Of a stretch of 64,000 nt of DNA, positions 50,601 through 58,860 are shown in pieces; within the stretch, counting starts at the first letter, position 1; the number at the start of each line of letters is the position of its first letter. The stretch is from Blastomussa wellsi (lineage: Eukaryota; Cnidaria; Anthozoa; Scleractinia; Plerogyridae): positions 23,439,938 through 23,503,937 of the forward strand of contig OX393565.1 in the NCBI GenBank assembly GCA_947652115.1, given 5' to 3'. Both the position numbers and the translations under genes were made by a program. The notes under the pieces were generated by a model. It did not search any database, had not been told where the DNA came from, and was given only the letters and a program-made list of their open reading frames with translations.

Positions 50601-51982
50601 AAAACTACATGATCTGCATCGCACTGACTATTGCCACGCTGCGACTTCTTAAGCTGATCAAATTCAACAACCATATTATAGTTCTGTTCCTTGCCGTTAG
50701 CAAGTCACTGAAACCAACCATGAGCTATGCGGTCGTGTTCTGCATCATTTTCACGGCATATGGACATGCAGGTTTTCTCCTTTTTGGCAAGAATGTTTAC
50801 ATGTTTTCTTCATACTACCGGGTTATTTCTTATCAATTTCTCATTTGTCTTGGATACCCTGTACCACGTTCTAAGCTGGAAAACGTGCACTCCATTCTCG
50901 CGAAGCTTTATGTCTCAAGTTTTCTTTTTCTTACAATGGTAATTCTCATCAATATGTTTGTGGCAATCTTGAATGAAGCTCACTCGAATTCAGTCACTTC
51001 TGGCAAGGATAGGGAAGACGTGGAAATAGCTTATTTATTGCTTTCCAAGTTTCGTAAATTCTTTGGCATAACTAACGAGCGACAGGAAGAGTCTTCGTCC
51101 ATAAACGAGGAAAACGAGACATCAAAGGGAAACGTAAAGAGACAAACGTCAGACAAAACCGAAGAACTGGAGCGTTCAGTGAAAGTTGATATGGGTATGA
51201 TACAGACTGAAAGAGAGTGGAAAAACGACCGTTCAGGACAATATAAAAGTTCGCTTTTACCCGAAAGACGAATAAGTCTAGATGGGCAAACAATGCCATC
51301 AACTTCAGAAACTTCACTCAACGCAAACAGCGAGGTTGGCAGTTTGCTTTTAACAGAGAGGAAAACCCTGCCAGCATTATCATGGGATTCCGAATGCTTC
51401 CGCGAAGAGAGTACTTTAACAGTTAACAGAGATGCACGAGCTTCCTCAGACAGGCGAAATGTCCGTTTGGTACACTTCGACAGCGATGTACACACCAAAC
51501 ATTTCACCCCAAGCAATGAATCCACTATTCCAGTCTATGATCCTCGTCTTGTTGACACGCAAGACATGGGGACATTTCATGGAGAGGACATAACCTTCCC
51601 AACAGGGAGATCTCCATTAGGCGGTGAACCACAAGAGATGGCTACTGCCCAACCAACCTGTCAGACAACAGACCAATGCAGTGAGAAACGAGAAGAGAAA
51701 ATAGTCAATTTTGACGAGGTTAGCGAATGGTTAAAAAGGGTCAATTTATCTGGAAACGTTTCGCACACCGCGTCCAACTTTTATGAAGAAAAGAAGACAA
51801 CCTCACCAAACAGCCGTCAGTCAGTAAGAAATAAACGTGACGTTGATTTTGATGTTATAAGTAAAATGATAAAGATAAAAAGGAAAACAAGGAAGAGGAA
51901 AGAGCATTCAAGTGAATCTAAAACAGTACAGTTGAAAAATAGAATCAAAAGGCTCGATAAGCTCATCTACGTTTTAGATTAG
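32524..51982 (+). CDS. PKD1L: Polycystin-1-like receptor/channel protein (5' end missing)
   Basis: Eighteen exons with compatible phases encode about 2501 residues. Order: EGF (exons 1, 3, 4), Ser/Thr-rich linkers (2, 5, 6), a Cys-rich EGF-like exon (7), REJ region (8 to about 14), GPS site CLCNHLTSFG (exon 15, cleavage expected between L and T), first membrane span, PLAT domain and five spans (exon 16), the polycystin TOP domain (17-18), five more spans and a tail of about 300 residues. Eleven spans, REJ, GPS and PLAT together define the polycystin-1 family. These are plasma-membrane or ciliary receptors that pair with PKD2-type channels. The ectodomain has EGF and mucin-like parts where vertebrate PKD1 has LRR and PKD repeats. 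The position after the pore helix reads LGY, not the LGD of PKD2. The exact paralogue is not determined. Downstream it faces a GPR137-like gene tail to tail. Confidence 0.93.
33137..33274 (+). CDS. PKD1-like exon 2: Ser/Thr-rich linker
   Basis: 138 bp, phase 1-1, acceptor tcgcttag, donor gttaga. Mucin-like (SSQSSTS, TSATFSLST, TSSTAQ), likely O-glycosylated. Confidence 0.75.
33714..33833 (+). CDS. PKD1-like exon 3: EGF
   Basis: 120 bp, phase 1-1, acceptor ctctttgtag, donor gtaaaa. Nearly the same as exon 4, including the core CSTFYPPGTTSSKCQC. Confidence 0.87.
33888..34645 (+). mobile_element. tRNA-derived SINE split by a later insertion
   Basis: Same family as 17576-17850: GGGTTAATGGTTAGCATGCTGGACTCC head, TATAAATGG middle, then GATGGACTAGCTAGAGGCCC after the break. 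The element at 34070-34589 interrupts it. Confidence 0.7.
34070..34589. mobile_element. Inverted-repeat element inside a SINE
   Basis: 520 bp with perfect 21-bp inverted ends (beginning AGGCCTTTCCCGATTGCGCT). The interior has many AAGTGCTCAAAA-type motifs. CCCGCG occurs on both sides and may be a short target duplication. Confidence 0.75.
34787..34906 (+). CDS. PKD1-like exon 4: EGF, twin of exon 3
   Basis: 120 bp, phase 1-1, acceptor ctctctgcag, donor gtaaca. About 85 bp in the middle match exon 3 with one difference. Confidence 0.87.
35207..35356 (+). CDS. PKD1-like exon 5: Ser/Thr-rich linker
   Basis: 150 bp, phase 1-1, acceptor tttctcttag, donor gttagt. Mucin-like and related to exon 2: both have KMTSS/QMTSS near the start and end TAQ. 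Confidence 0.75.
36463..36561 (+). CDS. PKD1-like exon 6: Ser/Thr/Pro-rich linker
   Basis: 99 bp, phase 1-1, acceptor gattatttcag. The only in-phase donor fitting the family pattern is CCAG/gcaatt, a GC-AG intron. PRSSASTPLPPSTNSS composition. Confidence 0.6.
36814..36957 (+). CDS. PKD1-like exon 7: Cys-rich EGF-like
   Basis: 144 bp, phase 1-1, acceptor tatattttag, donor gtaagt. Six cysteines in NCSSEHAHC, SSCVCYC and FEEC; a divergent EGF. Confidence 0.75.
37746..38490 (+). CDS. PKD1-like exon 8: REJ region start
   Basis: 745 bp, phase 1 to 2, weak acceptor atcaacaag, donor gtgctt. Polycystin REJ-like sequence with FDWFIRNV, DSLTWSPPSGSLTTG, ILNGSDTFDQ and FSWFC motifs, about 247 residues. 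Confidence 0.82.
38705..38850 (+). mobile_element. tRNA-derived SINE, second family
   Basis: GCTTGATAGCTCAGTTGG (A box) and GGGTTCGAAACCC (B box) within 73 bp, then a tail with TTTTCAGGCTTTCATTT and ACTGCGATGATC. The tRNA-like part has no good anticodon stem, so it is not a tRNA gene. Confidence 0.7.
38866..39125 (+). mobile_element. Diverged tRNA-derived SINE
   Basis: Resembles the 17576 family: CCTCTTTCCACCAAGAGTA, then AATTACAACC.., GATGGACTTGCATCCC. Older copy between PKD1-like exons 8 and 9. Confidence 0.5.
39174..39765 (+). CDS. PKD1-like exon 9: REJ region
   Basis: 592 bp, phase 2 to 0, acceptor tattttgcag, donor gtaagt. Codon AG/C joins exon 8. Contains VTINWKLYTKG, FVGWAAYEF-like and CTGWRDENEPLVYEF, which match REJ repeats. 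Confidence 0.85.
40040..40212 (-). mobile_element. tRNA-derived SINE, reverse
   Basis: On the minus strand: GCACAGTGGTCAATGCATGCAC and GGAGTTCGATTACCGG, an A/B-box arrangement, then a body with TTTGAATTTGGGCAAACGG. It ends about 20 bp before the exon 10 acceptor. Confidence 0.5.
40231..40413 (+). CDS. PKD1-like exon 10: post-REJ helical region
   Basis: 183 bp, phase 0-0, acceptor ctctcgacag, donor gtagga (weak). Helical AWQLGLVLVQALNMDFEW; follows the REJ module. Confidence 0.75.
40449..40477. repeat. (TTG)n microsatellite
   Basis: Nine TTG triplets just after PKD1-like exon 10. Confidence 0.85.
40965..41190 (+). repeat. AATTGAG-type fold-back repeat, intronic copy
   Basis: Lies in the intron before PKD1-like exon 11, ending about 60 bp before its acceptor. 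gagcgagtttcaattgag at the left, cactcaattgaaaaacgctc at the right. Confidence 0.7.
41251..41376 (+). CDS. PKD1-like exon 11
   Basis: 126 bp, phase 0-0, acceptor ttaaccttgcag, donor gtaatt. Helical IIQEMHQSTAEDVQSILLLS. The acceptor was chosen because it is the only one here in phase 0 with a pyrimidine tract. Confidence 0.75.
41829..42975. mobile_element. TA-flanked DNA transposon with 26-bp inverted ends
   Basis: Perfect 26-bp inverted ends (41829-41854 and 42950-42975) beginning CAGTCCGACCTC. Both ends abut TA, the Tc1/mariner-pogo target duplication. Subterminal arrays of GGCCGCTTAATAGAGGT occur at both sides. The interior holds a HIRAN-like coding fragment, not a transposase. Confidence 0.8.
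42215..42583 (+). pseudogene. HIRAN-like coding fragment inside the TA element, frameshifted
   Basis: One frame reads YEYELKREPLNTVDHNAAAIV and later VLGHVPKLMALWL; near 42430 the frame shifts and continues AVVKGKRVNRGAGYGLEIPCEYYF to TAG 42581-42583. The pattern REP.N..D.NA..V...G...GHVP is that of HIRAN domains. This is family-level resemblance by eye. No start or promoter is evident. Confidence 0.5.
43015..43194 (+). CDS. PKD1-like exon 12
   Basis: 180 bp, phase 0-0, acceptor gtttcatttag, donor gtaaat. Helical EIALDVLQEWVAIITRR; no named motif. Confidence 0.8.
43195..44338 (+). other. Intron 12 with inverted repeat
   Basis: Arms 43747-43770 and 44191-44214 (TCACGTGATTTTGAAAGTGAGC) are inverted with one mismatch. 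TTTGAAAGCGATACATG occurs next to both in direct orientation. No exon seen. Confidence 0.5.
44339..44590 (+). CDS. PKD1-like exon 13
   Basis: 252 bp, phase 0-0, acceptor ttccttgtag, donor gtaaga. Linker into the GAIN-like region, no catalytic motif. Confidence 0.82.
44951..45700 (+). CDS. PKD1-like exon 14: GAIN-like region before GPS
   Basis: 750 bp, phase 0-0, acceptor cctttgtag, donor gtacgt. Beta-rich, ends with SAGCLYWSDAREEWIGEGC, the upstream half of the GPS (conserved W and C). Confidence 0.88.
45725..45805. repeat. GAT/GAC-rich low-complexity tract
   Basis: Imperfect GATGAC triplets directly after the exon 14 donor. In frame they would read acidic residues, but the donor gtacgt precedes them. 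Confidence 0.75.
46182..46418 (+). CDS. PKD1-like exon 15: GPS site and first membrane span
   Basis: 237 bp, phase 0-0, acceptor cttcttctcag, donor gtacga. GPS core CLCNHLTSFGG with the HL/T cleavage triad, then span 1 (VLVLVTVLLVFLLYLIAVIF) and basic RRADKRD inside. Confidence 0.93.
46445..46680 (+). mobile_element. tRNA-derived SINE, third family
   Basis: B-box GGGTTCGATTCC, then CGCCTCGAGGGTTTCTGTCC, GGTTTTCCTCCCTCCTC and CAGCTGAGGCTGATGTGG, ending ATTTACTTATCATTTATTAT. Sits between exons 15 and 16. Confidence 0.65.
46815..48098 (+). CDS. PKD1-like exon 16: PLAT domain and spans 2-6
   Basis: 1284 bp, phase 0-0, acceptor gcgtttcag, donor gtgaga. PLAT/LH2 at about residues 14-130 of the exon (YQYKASITTG, VCMILYGPES, DPSWFLNQISI), then five hydrophobic spans near residues 178-196, 220-238, 268-292, 304-322 and 386-402. 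Confidence 0.94.
48989..49157 (+). CDS. PKD1-like exon 17: start of polycystin TOP domain
   Basis: 169 bp, phase 0 to 1, acceptor atgttacag, donor gtattt. AAQLWKWFDDVFIPVVY and LVGMPRLRQLRV are conserved at the start of the polycystin extracellular domain. Confidence 0.92.
49875..51982 (+). CDS. PKD1-like exon 18: TOP domain, channel spans and C-tail
   Basis: 2108 bp, phase 1, acceptor ttctgcacag, stop TAG 51980-51982. Holds the rest of the TOP domain (GGGYVANL, WIDRQTRAM), five spans, a pore-helix region and the last span (FLTMVILINMFVAIL). The tail of about 300 residues is polar and Ser/Thr-rich and ends in a basic, heptad-like segment (LKNRIKRLDKLIYVLD). The stop codon lies at the edge of a palindromic insertion. 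Confidence 0.95.
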
Positions 51983-52027
<45 letters not shown>

Positions 52028-52231
52028 GTATAACAATATAATTTGGTTTTATCAACTGGGTTGATAATGTCAATTGGCCACCGTAAAGAGATTCAATTGC
52101 TGATGTTTCGAGCGTTAGCCCTTCGTCATTCGCTCCGACGAAGGGCTAACGCTCGAAACGTCAGCAATTGAATCTCTTTACGGTGGCCAATTGACATTAT
52201 CAACCCAGTTGATAAAACCAAATTATATATG
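51983..52231. mobile_element. Palindromic element at the polycystin stop codon
   Basis: A 249-bp insertion flanked by the 12-bp direct repeat GTTTTAGATTAG (51971-51982 and 52232-52243). Most of it is a near-perfect palindrome (arms about 52037-52131 and 52136-52229) with CGAAGGGCTAACGCTCG near the centre. Confidence 0.8.
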
Positions 52232-52973
52232 TTTTAGATTAGTTGGTGTTAAAGAAGTCGAAAGGAATCGAGCGCTTTTTTATTTGCACAGAAAACAGCA
52301 CTTTTAAAGTACGACATGGATCGTTCAAGTTTTGCACTGTCACTGTTGCCATGACAATAATTATGACGTAACACAGTATAGACGTTTACCAAGGCCTGAA
52401 TATGTCAACAAGCAATATATGTGCAAAGGCAATCTGGTATGTGTTAATTGATAAATAAATGACACAAATTTAAACAATTTCTCAGTTCGCAGTTTCGTGA
52501 TTGGGCCTCATTTTCTCTTTTTATTGAATGATTAACCTTCACATCCGATCGATGACCGAGGGGATGTATATACAAAACACTTAGTTTGTGATTTCAGGGG
52601 AATATCAGAGAAAAATTTAATCTACTTGGCAGCTATTCTGAACTGATCTGTTTAGTTACCTGCGTTAAAATATTTTCCATTAGATTATCTTGATTGTAGC
52701 GTGACAGAGGAAGTCAATGATGGGTCTTCAAAAATCCCTGAAACAAGAGAGTTTATACGTGGTTCAATTCTACCTGTACCTACCCATCCCCGACCCGCCC
52801 GGGGCAACCTCCAGAAAATCTTTATTTAGACACGGTATTTCCTTTAGGACTTTACAATATAGAATTAAATTAATCTAACTAGCTATCTAATTTAAATTAC
52901 AAATAACTACTGCAATAAAAGAAATGATAAAACCTGCTTTACAAGGAAGACGTGTATAAAAGCAAAACAAAAC

Positions 52974-53275
52974 TTACATATGATTATTCAAATCATAATT
53001 TTCCATCTGGGGAGTTCCACTGTAGGAAAGACTTCTTTTACAATAGTTCGTGCGGGGCTGGGGGATGGCAAGCGAACAGTCACATTCTCTTAGGTTATAG
53101 ATTAAGGTATCGGAGCGGAAGATAAAGTGCGAACTAAGATAGTCCGGAACCATATTATTCACAATCTTATACATCATTATTGATTTATCAACAAGGCGTT
53201 GACAGTCCAGTTTAACCCAGTTTACCATCCGCAACAATTAATCGGTACTACGATCGTAATTTGAAAACGTTAATT
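52974..53275 (-). mobile_element. LINE reverse transcriptase C-terminal fragment, interrupted
   Basis: Minus-strand frame with RLVDKSIMMYKIVNNMVPDYL, then RTNYCKRSLSYSGTP, the tail of non-LTR reverse transcriptases. The upstream part resumes at 55266-55414 beyond the hAT-like insertion. Confidence 0.75.
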
Positions 53276-53626
53276 CAGGGTTCTTGTTAAGAGCCGGTAA
53301 CCGGTTATTTTTACCGGCTGTTCAAGTAAATGTTACCGGCTGTTTCACTGAGATATTCACCGAGATTATCCAATAAATGTTCGTCTGATCAAAGGTGAAA
53401 TCCCATCGCGTTTATGGGAAAATGTTGCTTTCCCCTTCCAACCAGTGCTGTGAAGATATCTAGCAGATGTTACCGCTTTGAAAATGCATAATTTGTTGAA
53501 GCAATCCAGCTTGTTTCGGCCGCCGTGATATAGTCGCCCCCCTCGAAACGACGTCCGCCATGTTTTCTTTCCATTCCTCTCGCGGCCAGGAAACCCCCCA
53601 CAATCCCTTGAGAAACGTTTACAAAA

Positions 53627-54221
53627 ATGGCGTCCAGTCATGCGAAACGCCAGAAAGCTCTCTTTGAATTTGGTTTTCAACCAAAGCGTCCAAAAAGCGG
53701 TGGTGAGTAAATATCAATTAAATGGCATAACCTGCTTTGTTTTTGCTGAGTATTAAATCAATTCAACAGCTGCTGACACGAGACAGTGATCGATACGAAC
53801 GTCAAGTTAACACTTGAACTCGCTTGCCCGCGCAGTGTCTTCTGAATTCTAAGTTTTTCGCACTTGTCTTTTCTCTGTTGCAGTTAAAGCTTAGTACTAT
53901 TTCAAAGCAGGTCCTAATATTAAACTTGTTGAAGAAAAGTACATAAGAGAATAAAAAAAAACGATACACGTTGCACAATATTTATTATTGTGAGAGCCAC
54001 AGTCACACGAACTGTAAGTAAGAAACCGAAGAATGATCACGTTAACGTTTAGTGAAGCCAACTTAATTTGCAGGTATCATCATTGAATTATTTGTTCTTC
54101 ATCTACAGATGAATTGCTCACTATTTCTACTGCCACTACCTCTTCTATCACTTCTAACACACCCGCGGCTGTGCCTTCGACTACTCTGTCTACTGTAACT
54201 GATTTACATGTGACGTCATAA
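53627..54221 (+). CDS. Two-exon mini-gene inside the hAT-like element (putative)
   Basis: Exon 1 is 53627-53702 (ATG in AAAAATGG context, donor gtgagt, phase 1) and encodes a basic leader with KRQKALFEFGFQPKRPKSG. Exon 2 is 54109-54221 (acceptor atctacag, phase 1), Ser/Thr-rich, stop TAA with AATAAA overlapping the stop. Joined product about 63 residues. It may be the remnant N-terminus of a transposase gene whose core was deleted. Expression is unknown. Confidence 0.5.
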
Positions 54222-54241
54222 ATAAAAATGATGATTTACAC

Positions 54242-55027
54242 TTAAGGCGGGGGTAAACCTGAAATTCGCTCAAAAACTCAGTTTTTTGTTTTCCTTGGAA
54301 TTTGTTGCTTTGGGTATTTAACTTTACTATGTAGAAAAAATTTTGCACCAATTTCCACTTTTTTTACCTTTTGAAGCAGGGGGATTTTAAATTGCTTTCA
54401 GACACTCCTGTGGTCAAAATATGGACATAAGGGCCACTATAGTGGTTACAATTTTTAATAAATCAACTTTAATTGCTATCTTTAAGTTTAAAGTCAATTT
54501 TCTCATTACGCAATAATTTTGTCTTCAAGAAAAGATAGCTTGAGAACAATTTATCCGATTGATCTGAAATTTTCAGGGTTTCTTTTTCTCAATAAGTTTT
54601 GTGTTTTAAGCAGAGGAATTTTCCATATGATGCATGTACTCTAAGTTATGAAGTGAAACACATCTTTGATTTTCCATGTCAAATACAATCAATCATTATT
54701 TTTAATGTTTTAAACATTTTAGAAATCCCTCTGCTTAAAACAATAAGCAACATGTCTTCTTTAAATTGATATAAAATAAATTAATTTTTATCAGTTCTAG
54801 CAAGAGTTATCTTTTCTTAAGTAAGCCTTGGTAGCACCCAGCAGGTGGCATGGTTAAATGAGTGGTATCCTATTACAATTGACTTGTGGAGTGTGAAATA
54901 TTTTTTTTCATAATCTTTGATTCATAAGCTTTCCAGGGATATATAGTTTGCTAGGGTTTTCAATTAAATCCTAGCTGTGAAAAATTATTGAAAAATGGCC
55001 TATTTTTCAGGTTTACCCCCGCCTTAA
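54242..55027. mobile_element. Nested TTAA element
   Basis: 786 bp with perfect 23-bp inverted ends starting TTAAGGCGGGGGTAAACC. TTAA at both edges suggests piggyBac-type mobilisation. An inner pair of TTTTAAGCAGAGG / CCTCTGCTTAAAA arms is also inverted. Inserted just after the mini-gene. Confidence 0.75.
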
Positions 55028-55102
55028 CAATAATTTGTTGTCTCAAGAAAAAGGGTGCCACGAGACGTGTCAAAAGACACTTTGAATCACTGAAAACTCA
55101 AT

Positions 55103-55205
55103 TGCTCCCGGGGGCTTCGCCCTCTGGGCCCCCACCGGGGCTCTGCCCCTGGACCCCGGTGGGGGCTTACGCGGCCCCCACACCCCCGGCGGGAGGGGCA
55201 GGTAA
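55103..55205. other. GC-rich island in the hAT-like element
   Basis: About 100 bp of CCCGGGGGCTTCGCCC / GGGGCTCTGCCCCTGG-type short palindromes in otherwise AT-rich DNA. Origin not recognised. Confidence 0.6.
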
Positions 55206-55265
55206 CAAAGTTACCTGCTATTTTCAGTTATTTACCTTCTATGAAAATATTTAGCAAGAACCCTG

Positions 55266-55414
55266 CCGTTATGACACGTGCAGCACAACTTTGAAATTTT
55301 GTAGTCCAGCTCCTTCGGCCCGGGAGTGGGGAATTGTTTTAAGCGGTCTAGTCCCGGGGGGAGGAGGTAGTGGGACAAATCGAAATTACTTTCCTTGTTT
55401 TTTAAGTACGTCAC
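55266..55414 (-). mobile_element. LINE fragment, upstream part beyond insertion
   Basis: Minus-strand sequence reading PPGLDRLKQFPTPGPKELDY, continuous with the fragment ending at 53275 in the uninterrupted copy. Confidence 0.65.
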
Positions 55415-57650
55415 TTATCGCAGTTATGGGTTGACACAATGGTGACGTACCGCGCGAAGGAGACTGCCTATTTTCAGGGAAAATCTGCAATAATTGTAGC
55501 CATCTGGTTAGAGAAGAATAATCTTTTGACATGCTTTCCCGTTATTGTTCTGTTCTCTGGTTGCAAGCCTTTTTCTTACCAAGAAGTGCCGAGACGTGCG
55601 GGTTGGATTTTTTCCGTTTTGTTTATATAATGTAGTCTATTATTCTTGATATGTAGTCTAGAACAGCGTTCAAATTCGTGAGTAGACGTGCGACAAGTCG
55701 ACGCTTATAACCCGCTTTTCCGTGGTGTCGACTCACACAACTTATATTGGCTTAACAGCCACCAGAACAAAACAAACGATTCATAGATTTCTCAATTTAT
55801 TTCTACAATAAAAGCTCTCTTTAGTTTACAATGGCTAAAAATATTTATATCTCAAACTATTTTTCTTTTTGTAACTTACCTAAAAAAAGCTTAATTTATT
55901 ATATATTGTTTGGCGTTTATACACTACATTGGAATGTCAAAATATTTCTGTCGTGTCACAGGTAAACCAAAGCGTACTATAAGACTTTGAATGCATAATA
56001 AACAATAAGAGTTTGTATAGAAGTGACACTGAGATGACCCTTGAAAAGCTACAATAAAGTTATCATACCTGGCGTTCAGTTTTGTCTCTTAGTTTGAGCT
56101 ATTGAAAATCAATACGCACGGTCTATCACATGCTAAAAGTGCTAGACCATTATAAGGGAAATCGTGCATATGGTTTTCAAAAGCTCAAGCAGACAAAACG
56201 GAGACCCAGGTAAGATTCCAATCTTAACTTTCAAAGGAAAAAGATATTTTCCGCTCAATTTCCAATCCATACGAACTCTTATATTATGCTTTGGTCACCA
56301 GTAGTCGTGTCAGTGATAAAAAAAAAAACTGGTTACGTGTTATTAAAGAATTTGTGAGTATAGGATTTGATGTTCAACTGCACTAAACCAATAGAATCGT
56401 TCAACTTCTGACTGGTGAGCACCGCAGCCTATATTAGCAAACAGAAATATTTTGTTGTCTAATACCTGCAAGACTATAAATGTAATGAAGAATTCTTAAA
56501 ACAAAATTTCTTTAACTGCTATCTGAGGGCTTTGTATCGAGTAAGCCCCACCTAACCTAGAAGGTAAACAGTCGGTTTGTCCCCGAAATATGACGCGCGA
56601 CAGGAAAAGCTTAGCGCTAATATCAGACAAGTGGTGCATGAAGCAATGTAACAGTGACCACATGCCGTCCAATTTGGAAATTATTGTCCATATTTTTTTT
56701 TTCAAATTGGACAGCTTTAGCAAAGACCGTTCAATGTATTTTAAATCTAGACAGTACGCAAAAATTAATAATGAATGTATCTTTTGACAATTTAAGCAAT
56801 AGATGACTTTTGCCGTGTTTACATATCCTCATCTAAACATGAGAGGGTTTGGGAGAATTCGAGACAGTCATGCAAACCCGAGAAGCAGCCGGGGCTTTGC
56901 ATCACTTCTCCCAAATCCCCGGGTGTTTAAATGAGGCAACGTAAACACGAAAAAAATCCTCAAAATATTTCTTAAAAATACGAGCGAAACTAAAACGTCA
57001 CAACCGTGTTAACATATTCTCATCTAAACACACCTATCAACCAATGAGAGCGTGCATAGTATCTCAGTTATTTTATAAATTGTATTATGATGTAGCTAAG
57101 ACGCCAAGCTATAGGCACTGTACCCCAAACAATAACCGTTTCAAGTGCTGCTCCATAAATCGGACTTCACGATGTTTCTCGAGATATCAATTTCAAGTTT
57201 GGAAATAAAATTCCATCCTTTCCTTACATACAAATTTAAAAAAGTGTTCTATTGGTTATAATTCAGTTACGAAGAATTTTATTCTAAGCAATCCTCAATC
57301 CTCCGACAACATCCTTGGTCGCCAAGCAAAGATAATTGGGGCGAAAAGAAGTTATATTAACAGATGAGAATGGCTATACGAGCCTCTGTTGTCGTGCATT
57401 TTCGCCCGTCCAATTTTGTTAATCCAGCTCGTTTTCCGAGAAAAACCACAAACTTCCTAAAATGCTTCTGAGATAAAATTAAGGACATAGTTCAGTCTAC
57501 GCACTTTCCCACGATAAGATTACGAACGGACGAAGATTGCTTGTACATTATATGAAACGTTATTGTCAGTAATAACAGCATTTTAGTCACGGCTTCATAA
57601 AAATCATAAGCGATATAAGGACAGCGCTCAAGTACCTGAGCATAATACTG
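55415..57650. other. Intergenic sequence, no gene seen (left copy)
   Basis: Same as 59269-61533. Open frames up to 75 codons only, none conserved in type. Contains an inverted pair GAATTCTCCCAAATCCCCGGG-like near 56850-56925. Nothing else supported. Confidence 0.5.
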
Positions 57651-57850
57651 NNNNNNNNNNNNNNNNNNNNNNNNNNNNNNNNNNNNNNNNNNNNNNNNNN
57701 NNNNNNNNNNNNNNNNNNNNNNNNNNNNNNNNNNNNNNNNNNNNNNNNNNNNNNNNNNNNNNNNNNNNNNNNNNNNNNNNNNNNNNNNNNNNNNNNNNNN
57801 NNNNNNNNNNNNNNNNNNNNNNNNNNNNNNNNNNNNNNNNNNNNNNNNNN
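57651..57850. other. Assembly gap (200 N)
   Basis: A fixed-length run of N between two near-identical blocks, so its true size is unknown and may be negative (overlap). Confidence 1.
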
Positions 57851-57855
57851 ATTAG

Positions 57856-57890
<35 letters not shown>

Positions 57891-58860
57891 TCGTTGGGAA
57901 GTATAACAATATAATTTGGTTTTATCAACTGGGTTGATAATGTCAATTGGCCACCGTAAAGAGATTCAAGAGCTGACGTTTCGAGCGTTAGCCCTTCGTC
58001 ATTCGAAGGGCTAACGCTCGAAACGTCAGCAATTGAATCTCTTTACGGTGGCCAATTGACATTATCAACCCAGTTGATAAAACCAAATTATATATGTTTT
58101 AGATTAGTTGGTGTTAAAGAAGTCGAAAGGAATCGAGCGCTTTTTTATTTGCACAGAAAACAGCACTTTTAAAGTACGACATGGATCATTCAAGTTTTGC
58201 ACTATCACTGTTGCCATGACAATAATTATGACGTAACACAGTATAGACGTTTACCAAGGCCTGAATATGTCAACAAGCAATATATGCGCAAAGGCAATCT
58301 GGTATGTGTTAATTGATAAATAAATGACACAAATTTAAACAATTTCTCAGTTCGCAGTTTCGTGATTGGGCCTCATTTTCTCTTTTTAATGAATGATTAC
58401 CCTTCACATCCGATAGATGACCGAGGGGATGTATATACAAAACACTTAGTTTGTGATTTCAGGGGAATATTAGAGAAAAATTTAATCTACTTGGCAGCTA
58501 TTCTGAACTGATCTGTTTAGTTACCTGCGTTAAGATATTTTCCATTAGATTATCTTGATTGTAGCGTGACAGAGGAAGTCAATGATGGGTCTTCAAAAAT
58601 CCCTGAAACAAGAGAGTTTATACGTGGTTCAATTCTACCTGTACCTACCCATCCCCGACCCGCCCGGGGCAACCTCCGGGACAAGTAAGGTAAGGTAAGG
58701 TAAAATCTTTATTTAGACACGGTATTTCCTTTAGGACTTTACAGTATAGAATTAAATTAATCTAACTAGCTATCTAATTTAAATTACAAATAACTACTGC
58801 AATAAAAGAAATGATAAAACCTGCTTTACAAGGAAGACGTGTATAAAAGCAAAACAAAAC

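Larger units (their letters stand above)
53276..55265. mobile_element. hAT-like DNA element, present in one copy only
   Basis: 1990 bp with inverted ends CAGGGTTCTTGTTAA / (reverse) CAGGGTTCTTGCTAA. The other block has the empty site at about 59158. Flanking 8-mers acgttaat and ccgttatg are similar, possibly a diverged 8-bp target duplication. ACCGGCTGTT motifs recur at the left end. Contains a two-exon mini-gene and a nested TTAA element; no full transposase. Confidence 0.75.
51978..57650. repeat. Duplicated block, left copy (ends at gap)
   Basis: Matches 57851-61533 nearly base for base from ATTAGAGGGGG to GAGCATAATACTG, apart from the 1990-bp insertion at 53276 and small indels. It ends exactly where the N run starts. 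Confidence 0.92.

Noticed and set aside
54988..55254. 88-codon Pro/Gly-rich frame
   Set aside because: Lies across the end of the nested element and a GC-rich palindromic island; composition artefact.
56496..56723. 75-codon minus-strand frame repeated at 60405-60608
   Set aside because: Present in both blocks only because the block is duplicated; no domain, and its end differs between the copies.
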